Shown in pieces: positions 1 through 6,397 of a stretch of DNA of 39,608 nt. This DNA is from a virus. Where the stretch lies: positions 1 through 39,608 of the IMG/VR virus record IMGVR_UViG_3300013100_000018. One strand, 5' to 3'. The notes beneath the pieces were generated by a model. That model was not told the origin of the DNA, made no database searches, and worked only from the letters and a program-made list of their open reading frames with translations. The position numbers and the translations under genes are program-made. The first letter of the stretch is position 1, and the number at the start of each line of letters is the position of its first letter.

Positions 1-336
1 CTGCTGGACGTACAAGTCCTCTTCCAGTGCCAGCACCGGGATCAGGTTGCTCACGTCCTTAATCACGTTCAGCGCATTCAGCTTAAACGTAATATCGCGC
101 TTCCCGCCCGAATTGCGGATCACGGCGTCGAATTCCATCTCCACCGTGCCGATACCATTCCAGCGCTTGTCCTCAGCGTCGTAGTCCTCATGGGCCGGGT
201 CCGACACCAACAGCACGAACGCGGTCTCCGGTGCCCGCCGCTTCCGAATGGACAGCCACGAACGTACAGAAACATTGTACGCATAGAGGTTGTAGTCCAC
301 GAGAATCGCAGCCTGCGTCTTAATAGTGTCCGACAT
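1..336 (-). CDS. Leftward hypothetical protein, 3' end outside window
   Basis: Only the first 112 codons are visible; the protein starts MSDTIKTQAAIL and has no signal peptide or membrane segment. Its ATG (336-334) shares a base with the stop of the upstream leftward gene (TAATG), so the two are probably translationally coupled. The visible part is mixed charged and hydrophobic with no motif I recognise. The leftward direction matches the tail and lysis genes at the far end of the window, so membership of the late or structural module is possible if the genome map is circular; that is inference from orientation only. Confidence 0.7.
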   Translation of the reverse strand, partial: MSDTIKTQAAILVDYNLYAYNVSVRSWLSIRKRRAPETAFVLLVSDPAHEDYDAEDKRWNGIGTVEMEFDAVIRNSGGKRDITFKLNALNVIKDVSNLIPVLALEEDLYVQQ

Positions 337-584
337 TACACTGCCTCGGTGGTGGGGGTCGTAACTGGCTCGGCGTAGTTCAGCTTCGGGGCGCGCTTCT
401 CCCGCTGGGAGCGGAGAATCCGTGTCAGTGTGCGCTTATCGTGCTTCGGGAGCGAGGCGACAGCGTTAATAATCTGATCGGTCAGTTCGAGCGTGAACAG
501 ACCCTGCGACGACTCGATAATGTACTGCTGAGTACCCTGATCGTAGCTGAGCCGCGCCCAAACCGGGTCATGTCCTATATCCAT
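336..584 (-). CDS. Small leftward hypothetical protein (82 aa)
   Basis: An 82-residue protein starting MDIGHDPVWARL, with a basic central patch (KHDKRTLTRILRSQREKR, about residues 48-65) and a Thr/Pro-rich tail. It is the first gene of a leftward unit and overlaps the next gene by one base. No Shine-Dalgarno is obvious before the ATG. The bases upstream on the leftward strand include TATGAT close to the start, a possible -10 element giving a short leader. The basic segment could bind nucleic acid, but I do not recognise a family. Confidence 0.6.
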   Translation of the reverse strand: MDIGHDPVWARLSYDQGTQQYIIESSQGLFTLELTDQIINAVASLPKHDKRTLTRILRSQREKRAPKLNYAEPVTTPTTEAV

Positions 585-781
585 GACGCAAGCCTATCAT
601 ATGTTAAGGCAATCGGCGCAATAGTGCAAATTTACTGCGAAAAATAATAGTTAATCCCGTGGGAACCGTGGGTGTTCCGGTGGATTTCTTTGACCCCCAT
701 AGGAGGGGGACAGTACCCCATACATACGCGCACCCCCCGACACCAGACTACGCTGATAAATGCTCATAATATTTGATTTGT

Positions 782-800
782 TTAGGGTAGCCTTACCTTA
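782..800. promoter_or_regulatory. Candidate DtxR/IdeR-type iron box
   Basis: TTAGGGTAGCCTTACCTTA agrees at 17 of 19 positions with the consensus I know for DtxR/IdeR operators (TWAGGTTAGSCTAACCTWA). It lies just downstream of an AT-rich stretch with a possible -10 (CATAAT, 764-769), where a bound repressor would block transcription. DtxR/IdeR are the iron-dependent repressors of actinobacteria and are known to control the tox gene of corynephage beta. Whether this site controls the rightward or leftward unit cannot be told. Part of it (TTTAGG) also resembles one arm of the phage's own repeat. Confidence 0.45.
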
Positions 801-1120
801 CTTGAAGTCATGCCGCGCATGGTGTATAAGCCTGCCCGCGTCCCCTCCTCCTACGCACAAACATTCTGCCCACCTCGAAGCCCTGAGCGCCCGTCTGAGC
901 GCACAGAATATCCCCCCTAGTAGTGAGTGCCTACCCATACCCATACGTGCGTGTATACCCCCGTACAAGGCCAGTCAGGGCAGGGCAGGGGGGAGGGGTC
1001 GCGCCTGTGCGCGCGTGAGCGCATGCGCATGGGGAGGCAGGATAGGGGATGACTGGGAGCATACGCCCATACCTATTACCTATCGCGCACCCGCGATACC
1101 GTACGCGCTCACCATGGCGC

Positions 1121-1177
1121 TACCCCAGTTAGGGGGTATCTACTAGCCGGCTACCCCTGTCCCCCAAACTGGGGGTA
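1121..1177. repeat. Long inverted repeat in non-coding region
   Basis: CCCCAGTTAGGGGG (1123-1136) and CCCCCAAACTGGGG (1161-1174) are reverse complements with one mismatch and a 24-base gap. Each arm also contains short C and G runs that could pair locally, so alternative hairpins are possible. No T tract follows, so this is not a plain intrinsic terminator. It could be a protein-binding or origin structure. Confidence 0.6.
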
Positions 1178-1297
1178 AGGTTTTGTTAGGAATTGGTCGA
1201 TATCGCTGCTCAACGGGGTATAGATTTAAACCAGTTCAAAGGAGAGCACGCGGATATCCCTATACAAACACGCCCAATTTCGGGTGTGTGGGGATTC

Positions 1298-1313
1298 GCC
1301 TAAACATTTAGGC
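1298..1313. repeat. Palindromic repeat, copy 1 (2-base centre)
   Basis: GCCTAAA-CA-TTTAGGC. It is the only copy with a 2-base centre instead of 3. It lies 25 bases before copy 2, and the two form the only closely paired copies upstream of the first rightward gene. Confidence 0.85.
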
Positions 1314-1338
1314 AAATTCGCTTGCAACCCACCAAATG

Positions 1339-1353
1339 CCTAAACGATTTAGG
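1339..1353. repeat. Palindromic repeat, copy 2
   Basis: CCTAAA-CGA-TTTAGG, extended to a perfect 19-base dyad (TG...CA) at 1337-1355. It lies about 20 bases before the start of the first rightward gene. Here the Shine-Dalgarno (AAAGGA) is separate from the repeat. Confidence 0.9.
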
Positions 1354-1375
1354 CACAAACGTAAAGGATCGAATG

Positions 1376-2158
1376 ATGAGCAAGCCGACCAAGACAGCCG
1401 CTCCGGTTACCGTGACCCACACGGAGCCGACCGTAGAGGCACCCACCCCGACAGAGGCAGCAGAGGCAGCGTTCAGCACGGAGGAGTACGCGCAGTTCGA
1501 GCGTGACCAGAACAACGCATGGGCGGAGCAGACTCGCCTAGTCGCTAACGCCGTGCACGGCGGCTCGAAGCTGGCCGACATTGCACGCCGACAGGCAGCA
1601 ACGTTTGACGCGCAGGGCATCGACTACGGTACGCACAAGAATCTGTCGAACAAACTCGGGCAGCAGAATAAAGCCGGTGAGGTGTGCCGTGCACTCGGCA
1701 TCCTGTCCCTGAACGCTGCTATCGACGCCGCACGCCCCGCCACCCGCGGCCAGTTGGACGCCAAAGCGTTTGACGCCGCTTTGGTGGAACTGGTCACGCT
1801 GGCAGACGCGGAAGGGTGGGACGCTGACAAGCGTGTCGAAGCTCTGTCAGAGGTAATCGCGGAGCTTGTCGAAGACAAGCGCGTCCAGCGTGAGGCCGCC
1901 AAAGCGGAGCGTGAGGCAGAGGAGGCGGCAGAGGCGGCAGAGGCCGCGGAGCGTGAGGCGGCGGCAGAGGCCGACGTGAACGGGGTGCCGATCCCCCGTA
2001 ACGCTGAAGGTGTCGCCGTGCTGCTGGCTCACGCTGAGGCGATCATGGCGGAACTGTTCGCCCGTGGCGACTCTGCCAACGTCGAATGGCTCACCGCAGT
2101 CGAAGCCGTGCACACGTTCGCTGGCAAGTACATCCCGGACACCATCGACACCATGTAG
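1376..2158 (+). CDS. Ala/Glu-rich coiled-coil protein, first gene of rightward run
   Basis: A 260-residue protein. After a Thr/Pro-rich N terminus it has a folded-looking middle and, at about residues 170-203, a long stretch of Ala, Glu and Arg typical of a charged coiled coil or single alpha helix, then a short C-terminal segment. Two adjacent ATGs (1373 and 1376) are possible; 1376 has the better distance from AAAGGA (1363-1368). No catalytic motif or family is recognised. As the first gene after the large control region and two repeat copies, it is likely among the first rightward genes expressed. It is followed by a strong hairpin, so it may be largely monocistronic. Confidence 0.75.
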   Translation: MSKPTKTAAPVTVTHTEPTVEAPTPTEAAEAAFSTEEYAQFERDQNNAWAEQTRLVANAVHGGSKLADIARRQAATFDAQGIDYGTHKNLSNKLGQQNKAGEVCRALGILSLNAAIDAARPATRGQLDAKAFDAALVELVTLADAEGWDADKRVEALSEVIAELVEDKRVQREAAKAEREAEEAAEAAEAAEREAAAEADVNGVPIPRNAEGVAVLLAHAEAIMAELFARGDSANVEWLTAVEAVHTFAGKYIPDTIDTM

Positions 2159-2178
2159 CACTCACCAGCTATCCCGCA

Positions 2179-2204
2179 GGGGGTAGGGCTTATGCCCTAC
2201 CCCC
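2179..2204 (+). terminator. Strong hairpin after first rightward gene
   Basis: GGGGGTAGGGC (2179-2189) pairs perfectly with GCCCTACCCCC (2194-2204) around a TTAT loop. A second palindrome (CCCCTATAGGGG) and a small GGGTG/CACCC hairpin follow directly. No T tract follows, so it may terminate weakly, protect the mRNA 3' end, or act with a host factor. Confidence 0.6.
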
Positions 2205-2235
2205 TATAGGGGTGTCAGCACCCGCTGAGAGAGTG

Positions 2236-2250
2236 CCTAAATCGTTTAGG
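2236..2250. repeat. Palindromic repeat, copy 3
   Basis: CCTAAA-TCG-TTTAGG flanked by G and C (17-base dyad). It lies 49 bases upstream of copy 4 in the gap between the first two rightward genes. Confidence 0.9.
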
Positions 2251-2284
2251 CATTCCCGCTCCACCCGTTCCACCTAAAAGCGTT

Positions 2285-2299
2285 CCTAAATCGTTTAGG
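2285..2299. repeat. Palindromic repeat, copy 4
   Basis: CCTAAA-TCG-TTTAGG, followed by a degenerate half-site (cctaaagcctacctaatagg, 2307-2326) before the next start codon. Confidence 0.9.
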
Positions 2300-2345
2300 A
2301 AAAAGCGCCTAAAGCCTACCTAATAGGCAGAAAAGAGTAAAAGCT

Positions 2346-2582
2346 ATGTCGAGCATCCAGCCCGGTTCGTGGATCGAGGTCGTTCCTGCCTATGGCAGGG
2401 ACTACAAGAACCAGAAAGAGGTCAAAGAGGCGTGGTCGTCTGGCCTCGACTTTCAAGAAACTGCCACCCGCTCATACATCAGTATCGGTGAGGCAAACCG
2501 AATGGGCCTCAAAACCATCGTTCGGTACTCGAAGCTGCAAAAGGTCGTGGACGTGTCGAAGGTGACCACGCCTAAGTCCTAG
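2346..2582 (+). CDS. Hypothetical protein (78 aa)
   Basis: A 78-residue protein starting MSSIQPGSWIEV with a basic C-terminal half. There is no signal peptide, membrane segment or known motif. The start at 2346 is the first ATG after repeat copy 4; the ribosome site is weak (AAAAGAG about 10 bases upstream). It stands alone between repeat-bearing gaps, so it probably has its own control signals. Function unknown. Confidence 0.65.
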   Translation: MSSIQPGSWIEVVPAYGRDYKNQKEVKEAWSSGLDFQETATRSYISIGEANRMGLKTIVRYSKLQKVVDVSKVTTPKS

Positions 2583-2617
2583 CCTGCCACGCCCAAAAAC
2601 TAGTTCGCTTGTCTCAT

Positions 2618-2642
2618 CCATACCTAACCCGAATAGGTGTGG
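2618..2642 (+). other. Hairpin in intergenic gap
   Basis: CCATACCTA and TAGGTGTGG pair over 9 bp (one G-T) around a 7-base loop. No T tract follows. The CCTA...TAGG core resembles a stretched version of the genome's palindromic repeat, so it may be a diverged copy or a simple RNA hairpin. Confidence 0.45.
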
Positions 2643-2672
2643 CTGGGATTGGCTGCCTAGCCTACCTAAATG

Positions 2673-2687
2673 CCTAAATCGTTTAGG
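2673..2687. repeat. Palindromic repeat, copy 5
   Basis: CCTAAA-TCG-TTTAGG, preceded by an extra CCTAAA half-site (2665-2670). It lies 46 bases before the next start codon. Confidence 0.9.
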
Positions 2688-2732
2688 AACTCAAATAAAC
2701 CAAAACATAACAGAAATGTAGGTTGAAATAGC

Positions 2733-3224
2733 ATGTCGTCACACACCAAACCCTTGTCTCCGAACCCGCTCACCCCTGAGGAACGTTCGCGCATTCTCTA
2801 CATCGTGAGGGAGCATGCACCGAAGGATGCGAAACTGTCGGTTTCGCGCCCTGCACGCCGTACCGTCACGCCGACCACGTATCGCGGAACGGGAAACCTC
2901 CACGGCTTGATCCGTAACACGTTCCCGTACCTCAGCCCTGCGATCTGGCGGGCGATCACCCAGCAGGTCACCCAGTACGCTGAGCAGGAAAATTCGGGGC
3001 GTACCCCGGATGTGTGGACGATCAAAATGCTGTGGCGTGACATGATGACGCCGCTGTACTTCCCGCTGCCCCGGCCTGAACCAACAGATGCCGAAATGGA
3101 AAACATCATGAACCGGCTGTACGCCCTGTACTTCCCGGCGAACGATTCCCCCAGCATGGCACCAGTCCGTGAGTCCACGTCAACGCAGGCTGCCTATGGC
3201 ATCATGCGCCCCGTGAACGCCTAA
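2733..3224 (+). CDS. Hypothetical protein (163 aa)
   Basis: A 163-residue protein starting MSSHTKPLSPNP, Pro-rich at the N terminus, with a basic segment at about residues 30-55 and an aromatic, helical middle (TFPYLSPAIWRAITQQV). No known motif. The start follows repeat copy 5 and a weak site (TAGGTTGAA). The stop lies in GCCTAA, the same Ala-stop boundary seen at several repeat copies. The Pro/Arg-rich N terminus could contact nucleic acid; this is a guess. Confidence 0.7.
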   Translation: MSSHTKPLSPNPLTPEERSRILYIVREHAPKDAKLSVSRPARRTVTPTTYRGTGNLHGLIRNTFPYLSPAIWRAITQQVTQYAEQENSGRTPDVWTIKMLWRDMMTPLYFPLPRPEPTDAEMENIMNRLYALYFPANDSPSMAPVRESTSTQAAYGIMRPVNA

Positions 3225-3240
3225 ACCGAAACCTAAACGC

Positions 3241-3255
3241 CTAAACCATTTAGGA
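3241..3255. repeat. Palindromic repeat, copy 6, with SD
   Basis: CCTAAA-CCA-TTTAGG. The right arm continues as TTTAGGAG, so the repeat supplies the Shine-Dalgarno of the gene at 3266. Two further CCTAAA half-sites (3221 and 3233) precede it, and the first contains the stop codon of the upstream gene. Confidence 0.9.
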
Positions 3256-3265
3256 GAAAACGAAA

Positions 3266-3544
3266 ATGGCTAAAGACGAAACCGAAAACGTCCCTGTTAT
3301 CTCGTCTGCGATTGTGTTGTACGGCATGCTGATCCGTGGGGAGTGGAGTGGGGGCCAGTACATCGACCTCAGCTTTCCCGGCGATTCTCACCCGTTCACG
3401 GTCATCAACGTGTGGGACTCGGAAACGGATACTGCCAGTATCAGGAAAAACCGCATTGCCCTGCGTTCTGCCATGCAGGAGTGGGGCCGAGACATAACCA
3501 AGGACGACCTCATGAACTACCTCATGAACACGAAAAGAGACTGA
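3266..3544 (+). CDS. Hypothetical protein (92 aa)
   Basis: A 92-residue soluble protein starting MAKDETENVPVI. A beta-rich first half (VISSAIVLYGMLIRG) is followed by a helical C terminus with charged residues. No motif recognised. The Shine-Dalgarno is the AGGAG at the right end of repeat copy 6. It is separated by one base from the next start (TGA then ATG), so the two genes are probably co-translated. Confidence 0.7.
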   Translation: MAKDETENVPVISSAIVLYGMLIRGEWSGGQYIDLSFPGDSHPFTVINVWDSETDTASIRKNRIALRSAMQEWGRDITKDDLMNYLMNTKRD

Positions 3545-3545
3545 A

Positions 3546-3743
3546 ATGCCCCTAAACTACACGCCGACGAACACCATCATCGAAATTCGTGGGATTCCTC
3601 TGATTGTCACGGATCGCGTACTCATCACGTCGGGCAAGAACTTCGGCAAGTCGCTGTACACCTTGCGGGACGGTGCGGGAAACACCTATTCCGCGCTGGG
3701 GAAGACTCTCACCAAGAACTCGAAGCTCAGCAAGAACGCCTAA
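3546..3743 (+). CDS. Small basic protein (65 aa)
   Basis: A 65-residue basic protein (MPLNYTPTNTII...) with many Lys near the C terminus and a predicted beta pattern. It starts directly after the stop of the preceding gene with no clear ribosome site, so translational coupling is likely. The stop codon lies inside repeat copy 7 (GCC-TAA), giving a C-terminal Ala. No family recognised; the size and charge would allow nucleic-acid binding. Confidence 0.65.
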   Translation: MPLNYTPTNTIIEIRGIPLIVTDRVLITSGKNFGKSLYTLRDGAGNTYSALGKTLTKNSKLSKNA

Positions 3744-3753
3744 ATGGTTTAGG
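3739..3753. repeat. Palindromic repeat, copy 7, contains stop codon
   Basis: CCTAAA-TGG-TTTAGG. The TAA of the left arm is the stop codon of the gene ending at 3743. The next start is 70 bases downstream, so here the repeat does not serve as ribosome site. Confidence 0.9.
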
Positions 3754-3821
3754 CAAACCAAAACTAAATAATAAAGCCAAACCCAAAACCAAAACCCTAC
3801 TACACAGGAAAGAGAACCATC

Positions 3822-4271
3822 ATGGCTCAGCTTGAATCCATGCGCCTCATAGCACTCACGAAAGCAAAATACCGTAACAAACTGGGCAAGATCGGGAACA
3901 ACACCTACGCCCGGTATGACCCTGAGAACCGCGTTGCGTCGGTGTTCCTGCATGGAAACCTGATTGCTGTCCTCGCCTACGGCGACGAGAAGGATTCACA
4001 GGCACCGTTCCAGACCGTGTTTGTTACGGATGCTGACTGGGGTACGCCCACCACCCGTGACCGGATCAACCAGCTTCTCTGGGACAACGAAATCCGTTTC
4101 CGTTGCCACCAGAAAAACCACACCCAGTACCTCACGCCCCTTCCGTTCGACTTCGAAAAGCCGCTGGAAAACTTCTGGCAGGTGGACAGCATCGGCTACT
4201 CTTCCACCCGCTTCGCCAACTTCGTCAAGCAAACCCCCGACTCCGATTGGAAGTTCACCAGCATTGTCTAA
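3822..4271 (+). CDS. Hypothetical protein (149 aa)
   Basis: A 149-residue soluble protein starting MAQLESMRLIAL. It has mixed alpha/beta character with an aromatic-rich second half (FDFEKPLENFWQVDSIGY). An AGGAAAGAG site lies about 10 bases before the ATG. The end overlaps a possible TTG start of the next gene. No family or catalytic pattern recognised. Confidence 0.7.
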   Translation: MAQLESMRLIALTKAKYRNKLGKIGNNTYARYDPENRVASVFLHGNLIAVLAYGDEKDSQAPFQTVFVTDADWGTPTTRDRINQLLWDNEIRFRCHQKNHTQYLTPLPFDFEKPLENFWQVDSIGYSSTRFANFVKQTPDSDWKFTSIV

Positions 4272-4518
4272 GCACGCTCTCTCCACCCTGCCCCAGCCGC
4301 CGCGCCATGCCTACTACACACCGAGTACGGAAGGCCCGTATCGTCCGCTGGTGACAGTTGAGGCGATCCCTCACAACGCCGTCGTCCGTTCGAACAACAA
4401 AATCCACGGCAAGCTGTACTACCGTGTTCGCACCAGTGTGCGGGTGTTCGTCGGCCTGACCATCCTCTACGGAGGCTTCATCATCGGTTCGCTCTTCGAG
4501 TCGCTGTTCACCCGCTGA
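4264..4518 (+). CDS. Small single-pass membrane protein
   Basis: An open frame coupled to the previous gene, with one convincing membrane segment near the C terminus (VFVGLTILYGGFIIGSLF) followed by a short tail ending in Arg. There is no in-frame ATG. TTG at 4264, overlapping the upstream gene by 8 bases, gives 84 residues; GTG at 4351 would give a shorter 55-residue form. The frame is open further upstream, but that part lies inside the preceding gene and reads as its shadow. Topology, not sequence, is the evidence. Function unknown. Confidence 0.5.
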   Translation: MSKHALSTLPQPPRHAYYTPSTEGPYRPLVTVEAIPHNAVVRSNNKIHGKLYYRVRTSVRVFVGLTILYGGFIIGSLFESLFTR

Positions 4519-4539
4519 AACCCAAACCTACACCAAACA

Positions 4540-4554
4540 CCTAAACCATTTAGG
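4540..4554. repeat. Palindromic repeat, copy 8, with SD
   Basis: CCTAAA-CCA-TTTAGG followed by AG, so TTTAGGAG forms the ribosome site for the ATG at 4564 (8 bases downstream). Confidence 0.9.
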
Positions 4555-4563
4555 AGCTTAACA

Positions 4564-4773
4564 ATGGCAGAAACGCCGACGCCAAACCCGTACGACCTTA
4601 CCCAAGCGATCATCGACTTCGAGAGTGGGACACAGAACGAGGAGGAAACCCTCGAACTGTTCCAAAACCTCGTGGACACCGGCTTGGCATGGCAGCTTCA
4701 GGGCAGCTATGGTCGAACGGCGAACGCCCTGATCGAACAGGGACTCATCATCCGCCCTGACGATCCTCAGTGA
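4564..4773 (+). CDS. Conserved small actinophage protein (69 aa)
   Basis: A 69-residue acidic protein with the pattern AIIDFESG...EETLELFQNLVDTGLAWQL (about residues 15-45), followed by GSYGRTANALIEQGLI. From memory this matches a small family common in actinobacterial phages (I believe DUF7417), of unknown function, predicted to be a compact helical protein. The Shine-Dalgarno is supplied by repeat copy 8. Its 3' end overlaps the convergent leftward gene by 26 bases. Family assignment is by recall, not by search. Confidence 0.8.
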   Translation: MAETPTPNPYDLTQAIIDFESGTQNEEETLELFQNLVDTGLAWQLQGSYGRTANALIEQGLIIRPDDPQ

Positions 4774-5086
4774 TCCAGCCCTGAAACGTGGGCTTAAACC
4801 CTGTTCCATCGTCTTCGATGCTGTAACCGAATTCGACGGCAACATCTTTCAAGTTGTCTAAATAAAACATGAAAAGCATTCGAGCGAAACTGTCGGGGTC
4901 AGCCATAACAGCCGTAGTGGGGTACTTGTCCAGTTCCCCACTACGGCGGGCTGCCTGATAACACGTCATACACAGTCCACGGCTGTGAGCATCACGCCCA
5001 CACTGCTCCACACACTTCGCTTTGCCCATGTACTTCATGAACTCACGAGTTGCTTCTCGCTGCTCAGGGGTCATCTTCTCAGTCAT
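4748..5086 (-). CDS. Leftward zinc-finger protein (112 aa)
   Basis: The only leftward gene in the first 31 kb after the left edge. The 112-residue protein has Cys25-x3-Cys29-x9-Cys39-x2-Cys42 (CVEQCGRDAHSRGLCMTCY) followed by a basic stretch, a typical four-Cys zinc knuckle seen in phage HNH-associated and DNA-binding proteins; no HNH catalytic residues are visible. The C-terminal half is helical and acidic. A good promoter (TTTACA-17-TAGAGT) lies just upstream. Its divergent position beside a palindrome-rich control region makes a regulatory role attractive, but that is inference. Confidence 0.75.
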   Translation of the reverse strand: MTEKMTPEQREATREFMKYMGKAKCVEQCGRDAHSRGLCMTCYQAARRSGELDKYPTTAVMADPDSFARMLFMFYLDNLKDVAVEFGYSIEDDGTGFKPTFQGWITEDRQGG

Positions 5087-5088
5087 GG

Positions 5089-5121
5089 CTCTACTCTAGT
5101 GCATTCGCAGAATTGTGTAAA
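5089..5121 (-). promoter_or_regulatory. Promoter of the leftward zinc-finger gene
   Basis: On the leftward strand TTTACA and TAGAGT are separated by 17 bases and end close to the ATG at 5086, giving a very short leader. The -35 hexamer lies inside the left copy of the 16-base inverted repeat, so a factor binding that repeat would compete with RNA polymerase. Confidence 0.55.
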
Positions 5122-5237
5122 GACTTTTCAAGCGACCCCCACCCCCTTCCCTTATAGTCTTTAAATGTACAAAAAAATAATACATCATTGAATATCACGT
5201 AAGGGGCTAGGCACTGCTCAAAAAGTCTTTACACAAA
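5113..5237. repeat. Perfect 16-base inverted repeat flanking a 93-base AT-rich core
   Basis: TTGTGTAAAGACTTTT (5113-5128) and its exact reverse complement (5222-5237) flank an AT-rich stretch. A third partial copy (TAGTCTTTA, 5156-5164) lies between them. The left copy overlaps the leftward promoter. Two well separated identical sites are typical of operator pairs that allow looping or cooperative binding. Confidence 0.8.
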
Positions 5238-5337
5238 TCAACGAACTTACCCCGAAAACACCCAAAACCGACCTGACCCACCCGCAAAACCACCCAGACC
5301 GTTCACAGAAAGCTCCCAGATAACCCCTGTTTTTGTA

Positions 5338-5374
5338 CATTTTGTATGGAATCCTCATACATTCATACAAAATG
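5338..5374. repeat. Perfect 11-base inverted repeat, AT-rich
   Basis: CATTTTGTATG (5338-5348) and CATACAAAATG (5364-5374) are exact reverse complements with a 15-base gap. TTGTAC (5333-5338) and CATACA (5356-5361) with 17 bases between them could be a weak rightward promoter inside it. Confidence 0.7.
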
Positions 5375-5466
5375 CCTAACACAACTTCCGCGGAATCACG
5401 CCTGTCTGCTTTTTGTGTACGTATGGATTATTAATAATTTGTACGCGACACGCCGAGAGAATCCCT

Positions 5467-5481
5467 AACGTATGATACGTT
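5467..5481. promoter_or_regulatory. Operator-like palindrome over a possible -10
   Basis: AACGTAT-G-ATACGTT is a perfect dyad with 7-base arms. Its centre reads TATGAT, a good -10 hexamer for rightward transcription, so a protein bound here would block that promoter. It sits 13 bases before repeat copy 9. Confidence 0.5.
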
Positions 5482-5493
5482 GAGGACACGAAA

Positions 5494-5508
5494 CCTAAAC
5501 GATTTAGG
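5494..5508. repeat. Palindromic repeat, copy 9
   Basis: CCTAAA-CGA-TTTAGG between the palindromic control region and the gene at 5536. The actual ribosome site of that gene is a separate GGAG (5523-5526). Confidence 0.9.
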
Positions 5509-5535
5509 AAAACCGACCGAAACGGAGACAAGAAA

Positions 5536-5832
5536 ATGGGCAAGTACGACACCGACGAGGTACGCAACCGTGCCACCCAGCTAGGTCGCAACTACGCCGC
5601 CTACGAGGCATACACCGGCAGGGAGGAACAGGACGCCCCGCTCAGTGGCGAGTGGGCTGACGGACTCGACTACCGGGACGTGTTCACGAGCATCACCGGC
5701 ACCAAGTACGCCGACCTCAACCTCGAAGAGGGAGAATTCGAAGAGGCCGACTTCCTGCTCGACCTGTGGGAGGCTGGCTACCTCGACCTGTGGGAGGCTG
5801 AAATCAAGAAAGAACAGGAGAACGAAAAGTGA
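5536..5832 (+). CDS. Acidic hypothetical protein (98 aa)
   Basis: A 98-residue, strongly acidic protein starting MGKYDTDEVRNR. The C-terminal half carries two near-identical segments (LLDLWEAGY / LDLWEAEIKK, about residues 74-92), an internal duplication also visible in the DNA. GGAG lies 9 bases upstream of the ATG. It overlaps the next gene by 4 bases. It is the first rightward gene after the 5.1-5.5 kb control region. Acidic DNA-mimic-like composition is noted, but no function can be assigned. Confidence 0.75.
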   Translation: MGKYDTDEVRNRATQLGRNYAAYEAYTGREEQDAPLSGEWADGLDYRDVFTSITGTKYADLNLEEGEFEEADFLLDLWEAGYLDLWEAEIKKEQENEK

Positions 5833-6038
5833 ACACGGTACAGCACAAAACCAAGACCATCGAGAAGCACACCATCACAATGGAGGGGCCGATCACAGCG
5901 CGCGATCTGGGAGACTTCCAGATGCAGGTCAACAACATCTTCGAGAAGGAGAAGGGTCGTCCTGTCCGTTACGACGACGACTACTACGTGACCGGCAACG
6001 AAGACGGCCTCACCGCCACGTTCGAAACGGAGAGCTAA
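5829..6038 (+). CDS. Hypothetical protein (69 aa), GTG start
   Basis: A 69-residue protein with a GTG start overlapping the preceding stop (GTGA). A beta-like N-terminal half (TIEKHTITMEGPITARDL) is followed by an acidic, Tyr/Asp-rich middle (RYDDDYYVTGNEDG). The ribosome site (AGGAG, 5816-5820) is inside the upstream gene. Coupled translation is likely. No family recognised. Confidence 0.7.
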   Translation: MNTVQHKTKTIEKHTITMEGPITARDLGDFQMQVNNIFEKEKGRPVRYDDDYYVTGNEDGLTATFETES

Positions 6039-6040
6039 AC

Positions 6041-6370
6041 ATGAAGATCACCCTCACCATCGACACCGACCACGCCGACGACGCGACGTTCGATAGTGTG
6101 AAGCGTAAGCTCATCCAGATCGGAAGCGAACTGGCTTACGCACGGCTGTACGACACCTCGAAAGCCAAGCTGCCCGAGACTCTGCACAGGCTCGTCGGCG
6201 GTCCCGAGGGCACCATCCCCGGCAAGCACTTCGAAATCGGGGCGCAGTTCACCATCGAAGACGAAACCGACGAGTGCGACTGGGAAGATAGCGGCACGGA
6301 CGCACCCAACGGCGCTACCATCTACACCTGTCAGCACGGCCACGCCCTGCTCGGCGGAACCGACCAGTAA
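6041..6370 (+). CDS. Hypothetical protein (109 aa)
   Basis: A 109-residue acidic protein starting MKITLTIDTDHA, separated by two bases from the preceding stop. A beta-alpha start is followed by a Gly/Pro-rich middle and two Cys (ECDW, YTCQHGH) that could form a small metal site, though only two are present. GGAG (6029-6032) precedes the ATG. Third gene of the 5536-6370 operon-like set. Function unknown. Confidence 0.7.
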   Translation: MKITLTIDTDHADDATFDSVKRKLIQIGSELAYARLYDTSKAKLPETLHRLVGGPEGTIPGKHFEIGAQFTIEDETDECDWEDSGTDAPNGATIYTCQHGHALLGGTDQ

Positions 6371-6397
6371 AACGTAACAAAAGGAGAACTAACCATC

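Larger units (their letters stand above)
585..1375. other. Long hairpin-rich non-coding region between divergent units
   Basis: About 790 bases separate the leftward unit from the first rightward gene. Open frames here (for example 760-1146 on the plus strand) are rich in Pro, Arg and Cys, lack ribosome sites and look non-coding. The stretch holds runs of C and G (667-740, 960-1000), repeated catac/ccatac words near 935-960 and 1061-1070, GC-rich alternating purine-pyrimidine sequence (1000-1030), a long inverted repeat (1121-1177), an iron-box-like site (782-800) and two copies of the genome's palindromic repeat just before the first gene. A control region, replication origin or packaging-related site would all fit; nothing decides between them. 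Confidence 0.6.

Noticed and set aside
760-1146. 128-codon rightward open frame in the left non-coding region
   Set aside because: No ribosome site, composition dominated by Pro, Arg, Cys and Ala, and it crosses repeats and G/C runs; it looks like an open frame by chance in GC-rich DNA.
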